Assembly: GCA_021813595.1 (NCBI GenBank)
Contig: JAKAKF010000130.1
Coordinates: 1-33,245 of the forward strand
Source: a bacterium
GTDB lineage: Bacteria > SZUA-79 > Acidulodesulfobacterales > Acidulodesulfobacteraceae
DNA: 33,245 nucleotides
Direction: 5' to 3'
Part shown: positions 27,872-33,245 of the stretch, one piece after another
Position numbering within the stretch: position 1 is the first letter of the stretch
How the letters are laid out: every line of letters starts with the position of its first letter
Notes under the pieces: generated by a model
What the model was told of the DNA's origin: nothing
Database searches by the model: none
The model's input: only the letters and a program-made list of their open reading frames with translations
Made by a program: the position numbers and the translations under genes

Positions 27872-29809
27872 TTAAAAATGCTTATGAAGAGCTTTTGTTT
27901 CATTTAATAATCCGCCTTCTTTTATTATTTTAACCTGTCTGTCCGTTAAATTATACTTAAACTTATATTCGGCATTTCCCTGACTTTTATTTATAAAAGT
28001 AACCGGCTTGCGCTCGCTTAATTCTTTTAAAATGTTAGGGGCGATAAGTTCGTCTCCCTGTTTTATTTTATCATAATCGGCTGGGTTTTCAAATATAAGG
28101 GGTAATATACCGAAATTTATTAAATTTGCAAAATGGATTCTGGCAAAAGATTTAGCTATTACGGCTTTAACTCCAAGATACATAGGCGCAAGCGCCGCAT
28201 GCTCCCTGCTCGAACCCTGCCCGTAGTTTTCGCCGCCTATTACGAAACCGCCTTTCTCCTTTAGCGCTCTTTCCGAAAAAGCCGGATCCACCGTTTCAAA
28301 TACATATTTAGAAATGGCAGGGATATTAGACCGAAGCGGAAGTATTTTAGAGCCTGCCGGCATTATATGGTCGGTAGTGATATTATCGCCTACCTTGAGA
28401 AGAACATTTCCGGATATCGATTCCGGAAGTTTCTGCTGAACTGGAAGCGGTTGAATGTTAGGCCCTCTGTAAACTTCGACTTCTTCCGGCTTAGTAGAAG
28501 GAGGGATTATCATTGAATCGTCTATATCGAATTTTTCCGGCATTTTAATTTCCGGAGCTTTTCCAAGCGTCCTCGGGTCGGTAATATAACCGGTAAGCGC
28601 AGAAGCCGCCGCTGTCTGCGGCGAAACAAGATAAATTTTTGCGTCCTTAGTTCCGCTCCGTCCTTCAAAATTACGGTTAAAAGTTCTTAAAGAAACGGCG
28701 CCTGAACGCGGAGCCTGCCCCATACCTATGCATGGTCCGCAAGTCGATTCCAGTATCCTTGCCCCTGAAGCTATTAAATCGGCAAGAGCTCCATTTTTTG
28801 CAATCATTTCAAAGACCTGTTTAGAACCTGGCGAAATAACGAGACTGACGTCGGGATGCACTTTTTTTCCTTTTAATATTGCGGCTACCGTCATCAAGTC
28901 GGCATAAGACGAATTGGTGCAGCTTCCAATGGCGGACTGGTCCACCTTTACGTCTTTTAATTCGCTTACTTTTACTACCTGGTCGGGCATATGAGGTTTT
29001 GCCGCAAGCGGTTCGAGCGAACTTAAATCAATTTCTATAATCTCGTCGTAAACGGCATCTTCGTCTGCGGAAATAGGCGTATAATCCTGAATTCTTCCTT
29101 CGGCTTTTAAAAATTCCATAGTTCTTTCGTCGCTAGGAAAAACGGATGTAGTCGCGCCGAGTTCGGCGCCCATATTGGTAATAACCGCTCTTTCTGGAAC
29201 GCTTAGCGTTTTTACTCCTTCGCCGCCGTATTCAAAAATTCTGCCTACGCCGCCTTTAACGGTCAGCCTTCTTAAAAGTTCTAAAATAACGTCTTTCGCC
29301 GAAACAAAATCATGCAGTTTTCCGGAAAGTTTAACCAGAACGACTTTGGGAACATTCATATAAAACGCCCCGCCGCCCATCGCAACCGCAACGTCGAGCC
29401 CTCCTGCGCCTATAGCTATCATTCCTATTCCGCCGGCGGTCGGCGTATGGCTGTCGGAACCCAGAAGCGTCTTTCCCGGAATGCCGAATCTTTCCAAATT
29501 AACCTGATGGCATATTCCGTTTCCGGCTTTAGAATAAAATATTCCGTATTTTGCCGCTATCGTCTGCAGAAATCTGTGGTCGTCGGCATTTTCAAAACCG
29601 GTCTGCAGAGTGTTATGGTCTATATAGCTGACCGACAAATCGGTTTTTACCTTAGGTACGCCTATTGCTTCAAACTGCAGATATGCCATAGTTCCGGTAG
29701 CGTCCTGCGTAAGCGTCCTATCGATTTTTAATGCAATTTCTTCTCCCTGTTTTAAATTTCCGCCGACAAGATGCGAGCTTAAAATTTTGTACGTTAAACT
29801 CTGTCCCAT
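27872..29809 (-). CDS. aconitate hydratase (short aconitase family)
   Basis: [4Fe-4S] dehydratase interconverting citrate and isocitrate. Cluster ligands are C297 in GSCTNSS and C357 and C360 in STCGPCIGMGQAP; substrate-binding GSDSHTPTAGGIGM (117-130) and the swivel-domain motif NYGQGSSREHAA are present. At 645 residues it is shorter than E. coli AcnA (891) or AcnB (865) and has the domain order of AcnA/mitochondrial enzymes. 3-Isopropylmalate dehydratase and homoaconitase are usually split into two subunits or shorter, so aconitase is the better call. The ATG has GGGAGA nine bases upstream; first gene of the acn-nadK-recN-acetyltransferase unit. Confidence 0.93.
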   Translation of the reverse strand: MGQSLTYKILSSHLVGGNLKQGEEIALKIDRTLTQDATGTMAYLQFEAIGVPKVKTDLSVSYIDHNTLQTGFENADDHRFLQTIAAKYGIFYSKAGNGICHQVNLERFGIPGKTLLGSDSHTPTAGGIGMIAIGAGGLDVAVAMGGGAFYMNVPKVVLVKLSGKLHDFVSAKDVILELLRRLTVKGGVGRIFEYGGEGVKTLSVPERAVITNMGAELGATTSVFPSDERTMEFLKAEGRIQDYTPISADEDAVYDEIIEIDLSSLEPLAAKPHMPDQVVKVSELKDVKVDQSAIGSCTNSSYADLMTVAAILKGKKVHPDVSLVISPGSKQVFEMIAKNGALADLIASGARILESTCGPCIGMGQAPRSGAVSLRTFNRNFEGRSGTKDAKIYLVSPQTAAASALTGYITDPRTLGKAPEIKMPEKFDIDDSMIIPPSTKPEEVEVYRGPNIQPLPVQQKLPESISGNVLLKVGDNITTDHIMPAGSKILPLRSNIPAISKYVFETVDPAFSERALKEKGGFVIGGENYGQGSSREHAALAPMYLGVKAVIAKSFARIHFANLINFGILPLIFENPADYDKIKQGDELIAPNILKELSERKPVTFINKSQGNAEYKFKYNLTDRQVKIIKEGGLLNETKALHKHF

Positions 29810-29860
29810 AAATTAAATTTCTCCCGATTTATGTTATTTGTATTAATTTTTAATTGAATA

Positions 29861-29889
29861 ATTTTAATATATTTTCTTAATAAAGTAAA
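29861..29889 (-). promoter_or_regulatory. candidate sigma70 promoter for the aconitase operon
   Basis: Minus strand TTTACT (29884-29889), 17 bp spacer and TAAAAT (29861-29866, 5 of 6 matches), about 50 bp before the aconitase ATG and just inside the gene-side edge of the tandem repeat array. The surrounding sequence is highly AT-rich, so chance matches are likely. Confidence 0.35.
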
Positions 29890-29893
29890 TTCT

Positions 29894-30085
29894 CAATTTG
29901 CGACAAGGACGTAATTGAATTCCGTCCTTGTCCATTTTGTGACGGGGACAGAATTGAATACTGTCCTTCCAATTTGTGACGGGGACAGAATTGAATTACG
30001 TCCTTTTCCATTTTGTGACGGGGACAGAATTGAATTCTGTCCTTTTCCATTTTGTGACGGGGACAGAATTGAATTCTGTCCCCGT
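29894..30085 (+). repeat. tandem array of five palindromic units of 37-39 bp (element C, REP-like)
   Basis: Units start at 29894, 29933, 29970, 30009 and 30048. Consensus of the foot and first arm is CATTTTGTGACGGGGACAG, then AATTGAATTCTGTCCTTTTC. Each unit is a palindrome after a GTGA foot; the last is perfect, 14 bp arms around one G (30057-30085). Unit 2 is 37 bp, the others 39 bp; unit 1 is the most diverged. The array fills most of the spacer between the aconitase gene and the sugar transferase gene and ends 3 bp from the latter's stop codon. Confidence 0.95.
30057..30085. repeat. perfect 29 bp palindrome at the end of the array
   Basis: Arms ACGGGGACAGAATT and AATTCTGTCCCCGT flank a single G. 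It sits 2 bp from the stop codon of the sugar transferase gene, so its RNA would form a strong hairpin right at the 3' end of that message and could end or protect it; there is no U-tract typical of an intrinsic terminator. Confidence 0.85.
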
Positions 30086-30087
30086 AT

Positions 30088-31512
30088 TTAAAGCGCTCCT
30101 TTTGCAAATAAAACGGCGGGAATGGTTTTTAAAATAATTATAAAATCTAATTTTAACGTCCATTCGTCGATATATTTTAAGTCTAATTCTACCCTGTCCT
30201 CAAAGCTCAGCATACTTCTTCCGCTAATCTGCCAAAGACAAGTGATGCCGGGTTTCATAGAAATCCTGCGCCTCTGTTTTATGGAATATTTTTTTACTTC
30301 GTCGGGCATAGGAGGACGCGGTCCGACTAAACTCATATCGCCTCTTAAAACATTGTAAAATTGAGGTATTTCATCTAAGCTTGTTTTTCTTAAAATCTTA
30401 CCTATCTTAGTAATTCTTGGATCGTTTTTAAGCTTTATTTCAATTCCGTCTCTGCTGAAATCTTTTATAAGTTCTTCCCTTAATTCGTCGCTTCCGGAAT
30501 ACATAGTTCTAAACTTATAAAAGGTAAAAAGCCTTCCGTTTTTACCTATTCTTTTGCTCTTGTATAAAACGCTTCCTTGAGAATCCAATTTAATTAAAAC
30601 AGCTATAATTATAGATGGAACTAAAAATATAAAAATCGCAAAAACCGAGCCGATTATATCTATCAATCTTTTTACAAAAAGCCTGATATCGTCTTCCGGC
30701 GACGTATAAAATGAAATAACCGGATAATTTCCTACTTTTTCGAAAGCGACTTTTGAATACTTAAAAGGTATAAAGTTAGTCGGTATCTTAACTGCTATAC
30801 CTTTTTCTTCAAGCAGTAAGGTAGCTTCTTTTATGTCGGCAATTTCACCGCCCTCTATATCGAATATAACTTCGTCTACCGGATTATTTATAACAAAATC
30901 TATCAGTCCGTTTAAATCATTTTTGTCGGTTTCCTTAACTAATTTTATACCCAGATATTCGCTTGATATAATAATATCTCTTATGCTCATGCCGTTTTGA
31001 CGTTTATTTTTTCCTTCGCCTTCGCATCCTACACCCTCAGAGTTTTTATCTCCTTTTACCAGAACTATATTTCTTATCGAGTACCCCCGCCTCTTAAGTT
31101 TTAGCGAAAGTTTTCTCCCCGCATAATCGGCAAGGATTAGGGACAAAAATGAATATATAGCAAAATATCCTATAAAAAGCCTCGATACATAAACAACCTT
31201 AAACATAAAAAGAACTGCGTAAATTAAAAATATCGATATTACGGTTATCTCAAAAAGTTTTATTATATCCGATTTAAAACTTTCCGTACTTAAATTTAAA
31301 TACATTCTAAATAAAAATAACAAAAAATAAAAAATAAAAGCTATCGGGGCTAAAAGCCATAGATAAAAATCGATGGAATAAAGCTTATATCCTATTATCA
31401 GAGGGGTTATCAGGTTATAAGTAATAAAAGACAGAAAAAAAGCGCAGCAAATAAAAATAACGGAAAATATGTAAAAATACTGCGCAAGAATTTTGCTTCT
31501 TTGAGACAACAT
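30088..31512 (-). CDS. polyprenyl-phosphate sugar-1-phosphate transferase (WbaP/exopolysaccharide type)
   Basis: Initiates O-antigen or exopolysaccharide units by moving a sugar-1-phosphate onto undecaprenyl phosphate. Four to five N-terminal membrane segments (about 10-130) and a cytoplasmic middle domain precede the bacterial sugar transferase domain (280-474): membrane hairpin from VKRLIDIIGS, KFRTM (333-337), SLDEIPQF with catalytic D380-E381, LVGPRP (395-400) and KPGITCLWQISGR. The sugar cannot be told from sequence. A hydrophilic insertion (about 155-173, rich in Gly, Glu, Lys) replaces part of the usual nucleotide-fold region of the middle domain. It follows the ligase/polymerase gene by 43 bp. 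Confidence 0.94.
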   Translation of the reverse strand: MLSQRSKILAQYFYIFSVIFICCAFFLSFITYNLITPLIIGYKLYSIDFYLWLLAPIAFIFYFLLFLFRMYLNLSTESFKSDIIKLFEITVISIFLIYAVLFMFKVVYVSRLFIGYFAIYSFLSLILADYAGRKLSLKLKRRGYSIRNIVLVKGDKNSEGVGCEGEGKNKRQNGMSIRDIIISSEYLGIKLVKETDKNDLNGLIDFVINNPVDEVIFDIEGGEIADIKEATLLLEEKGIAVKIPTNFIPFKYSKVAFEKVGNYPVISFYTSPEDDIRLFVKRLIDIIGSVFAIFIFLVPSIIIAVLIKLDSQGSVLYKSKRIGKNGRLFTFYKFRTMYSGSDELREELIKDFSRDGIEIKLKNDPRITKIGKILRKTSLDEIPQFYNVLRGDMSLVGPRPPMPDEVKKYSIKQRRRISMKPGITCLWQISGRSMLSFEDRVELDLKYIDEWTLKLDFIIILKTIPAVLFAKGAL

Positions 31513-31555
31513 AAAAATATTATATTAAATTACCGCATTAATTTAAATCGGTATG

Positions 31556-32941
31556 TTAAGATTCCGCTTCGGGCAACATAGCTGCCGCCGCAAACAACGC
31601 CAGAAAGAAAAGCCATAAGTTAGCAAGCTGGTCGTTAGACATATTAGAGACGCCTGCAAAAGAACCGTAAAAAACTATAGAATTTCCTATTAATATTGCC
31701 GCTGTTTTTCGTTTAAAATTATCGCTTGAATTAATAAATAACTTAAAAGGATTTTTTAAAGCCAGAAAAAAAAGCCACATAAGCGCAATAAAACTAAATA
31801 TGCCTGTTTCCGCAAGCGTCTGCATATAGCCGTTTTCCGGCCAATTGTCGTAGAGGTCGTATATTTTTTTACCCGTCTTAGGATTATAATACCACGGAAA
31901 TCTGACGCTTTTATGCTCGTCGAAATATTTAGAAAATGCCCCTACGCCTACGCCTGTAAGAGGATATCTTTTAAAAACCGCCCATGCGGATTCTATCAAA
32001 GCTATATGGCTTTCTATATCGCTGTGGTTCTTAAGTTCCAGTTTATATATTTTAGGATTAAACATAGAAAAAATCCTGTTTTTAAATGTTTTAGACAATG
32101 AAAAAATTCCGGCGTTAAATAATATAAGCAAAATAAGCGCCGCAATAAAAAGTTTTTTCGACTTTAAATACATCAAAATAAAAATTGCCGGTATAATTCC
32201 TATCCAAGCAGATCTCGCCTTTGCGAATACTATATCAAATACGCCTATCATGGAAATTAATCCAAGAATTATAAAATACGGTACTTTTGGTATTATTCTG
32301 ACGAGCGATAATTTATCGGCTTCGTCTTTCTTTGTAAAATCGAGCAGATAATAAGCTATAATTACTACCAAACCGTAAGATACCTGTACCGGAAAACCGA
32401 CCCAGTTGCCTATTAATCCGGTAAGCCTGCTATGAGAGCGAAGCGCATCTATAATAATGCCCTGAAAAAATCCGTAAACTATTGCAATACATATAGAAAA
32501 CGTAAAAGTATAGAGTATTATTTTTATTCTTTTTTTTGAATTTAAAAGTTCGGCGGCGGCAAAAAAGAATAAAATAAAATATATTATTTCGCCGCCTTCG
32601 TTAAAACTGTCGGCAATACTGAAAGTCCAAAAAAAAGAAGCCGTTACTATAACGGCATAAATAAGAAGAGGTGTATTAAAACCCGTTTTAGGAATTGAAA
32701 GTTCTCTTTTCGATATTTTATAAGCGATAAAAAAAGCTATGGTTACGACCATTCCAAAAACGGCAAAACCGTCTTTGACTGGAATAAACAGCGCAAATAA
32801 AAATATTCCGAAAACGCCGGCTTTTTCAAAAAACCTGCTCAATTCCCGTTTTTTTACGGCAAACGTAATTAATACCGCGGCGAACAGAAGTATGCTTCCT
32901 ATTTTTAAATACGTAAATAAATTCAACTCGTTAAATACCAT
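31556..32941 (-). CDS. O-antigen ligase / Wzy polymerase family membrane protein
   Basis: A 461-residue integral membrane protein with about 11-12 hydrophobic segments. A large periplasmic loop (about residues 300-365) contains SHIALIESAWAVFKRYPLTG followed by VGVGAFSKYF, the pattern of the Wzy_C / O-antigen ligase (RfaL/WaaL) family, and FPWYYNP. Such proteins either ligate polymer to lipid A-core or polymerise repeat units; the sequence does not decide between them. It lies between a glycosyltransferase and the priming sugar transferase, consistent with surface polysaccharide assembly. The ATG at 32941 is 21 bp after the upstream gene. Confidence 0.9.
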   Translation of the reverse strand: MVFNELNLFTYLKIGSILLFAAVLITFAVKKRELSRFFEKAGVFGIFLFALFIPVKDGFAVFGMVVTIAFFIAYKISKRELSIPKTGFNTPLLIYAVIVTASFFWTFSIADSFNEGGEIIYFILFFFAAAELLNSKKRIKIILYTFTFSICIAIVYGFFQGIIIDALRSHSRLTGLIGNWVGFPVQVSYGLVVIIAYYLLDFTKKDEADKLSLVRIIPKVPYFIILGLISMIGVFDIVFAKARSAWIGIIPAIFILMYLKSKKLFIAALILLILFNAGIFSLSKTFKNRIFSMFNPKIYKLELKNHSDIESHIALIESAWAVFKRYPLTGVGVGAFSKYFDEHKSVRFPWYYNPKTGKKIYDLYDNWPENGYMQTLAETGIFSFIALMWLFFLALKNPFKLFINSSDNFKRKTAAILIGNSIVFYGSFAGVSNMSNDQLANLWLFFLALFAAAAMLPEAES

Positions 32942-32962
32942 CTGACCGGCATGCCGTCCGTA

Positions 32963-33245
32963 TTATTTAATAATATCATAATAAAGACCTTCGTAAACTT
33001 TTGCGGAATCTTCCCATCCAAAATGTTTATTTGCCGAATTAATAACTATATCTGACCATCCCCTGTCCCCGCCTTTTTCTTTACCGGCGGACTTACGGCT
33101 TTCTTCTCCGCATATTCCCGATGCATAAATATTATACAGCGAGTTAAGCGCCCAGGCTATTCCGTTAGAATCAGTATATTGAACGAGTATTCCGGACGGA
33201 TTTTTAACATCCGGATTTGTAATATCCGAAACGGTATCGTGAAGA
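32963..33245 (-). CDS. glycogen/starch-synthase-like glycosyltransferase, C-terminal fragment
   Basis: Only the last 93 residues are inside the window; the gene continues to the right. The visible part reads LHDTVSDI, then ILVQYTDSNGIAWALNSLYN, and ends HFGWEDSAKVYEGLYYDIIK. This matches the C-terminal end of GT5/GT4 enzymes such as glycogen synthase (GGL-DTV-D, later FSW--SA--Y--LY). A hydrophilic insertion of about 20 residues (CGEESRKSAGKEKGGDRG region) lies between the last two conserved helices. Next to an O-antigen ligase and a priming transferase it could serve glycogen or surface polysaccharide synthesis; the missing N-terminal part would help decide. Confidence 0.82.
   Translation of the reverse strand, partial: LHDTVSDITNPDVKNPSGILVQYTDSNGIAWALNSLYNIYASGICGEESRKSAGKEKGGDRGWSDIVINSANKHFGWEDSAKVYEGLYYDIIK

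Noticed and set aside
29894..30085. CRISPR-like array (regular 37-39 bp periodicity)
   Set aside because: The whole period is repeated and palindromic; there are no unique spacers, and no cas genes are nearby.
29877..30107. Open frame encoding a 76-residue repetitive protein
   Set aside because: It is produced by the tandem DNA repeat, overlaps the sugar transferase end, resembles no family, and the frame of the repeat changes after the 37 bp unit.
33062..33069. CTGTCCCC inside the terminal glycosyltransferase gene, matching element C
   Set aside because: Only eight bases, without foot or second arm; it falls in a hydrophilic insertion but a chance match is likely.

Overview
The window looks like a chromosomal segment from a low-GC, Gram-negative bacterium. 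All 27 recognisable genes lie on the minus strand, so the map reads from right to left. Bacterial housekeeping proteins (DnaE, SecA, ribosomal protein S2, EF-Ts, the MEP-pathway enzyme Dxr), a PmbA/TldD protein, an HD-GYP regulator with a cysteine-rich sensor part and a surface-polysaccharide locus fit a deltaproteobacterium-like lineage (Desulfobacterota in the broad sense). That placement is inference from gene content and protein style; no rRNA or tRNA was seen.

Right to left: (1) 33245-30088, surface polysaccharide: the C-terminal end of a glycogen-synthase-like glycosyltransferase, an O-antigen ligase/polymerase-like membrane protein and a polyprenyl-phosphate sugar-1-phosphate transferase. 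(2) 30087-29810, a spacer holding five tandem 37-39 bp palindromic units. (3) 29809-24521, a probable operon: aconitase, NAD kinase, RecN and an ArgA-like N-acetyltransferase. (4) 24523-17135, a well-formed promoter followed by a rhodanese, a pyruvate-phosphate-dikinase/PEP-synthase regulatory protein, PmbA, SecA, ArgJ and a polysaccharide deacetylase. (5) 17134-16867, a spacer with a half unit of the tandem repeat fused to a long inverted repeat, then the rpsB leader. (6) 16866-11339, the classic rpsB-tsf-pyrH-frr-uppS-cdsA-dxr cluster with stop/start overlaps. (7) 11338-11032, a spacer with a second copy of the long inverted repeat and a decayed fragment of the other repeat. (8) 11031-1598, gamma-carbonic-anhydrase-like protein, Ppx/GppA phosphatase, guaB, guaA, dnaE and accA. 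(9) 1561-1, a GAF/cysteine-rich/HD-GYP protein cut by the window edge.

The genes form ordinary growth modules: translation factors with UMP kinase and isoprenoid/phospholipid synthesis; GMP synthesis with the replicative polymerase and fatty-acid initiation; arginine-pathway acetylation (ArgJ and an ArgA-like enzyme); and envelope polysaccharide assembly. No defence system, prophage or complete insertion sequence is visible.

The unusual material is mostly non-coding. Two families of small palindromic repeats occupy the three largest spacers between transcription units, and both carry a GTGA-like foot next to the hairpin. This resembles REP elements mobilised by REP-associated tyrosine transposases, but no such transposase is in the window. 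The other recurring oddity is hydrophilic, Glu/Lys/Gly/Ser/Asn-rich insertions in otherwise conserved proteins (DnaE, the ArgA-like acetyltransferase, the sugar transferase, the terminal glycosyltransferase).
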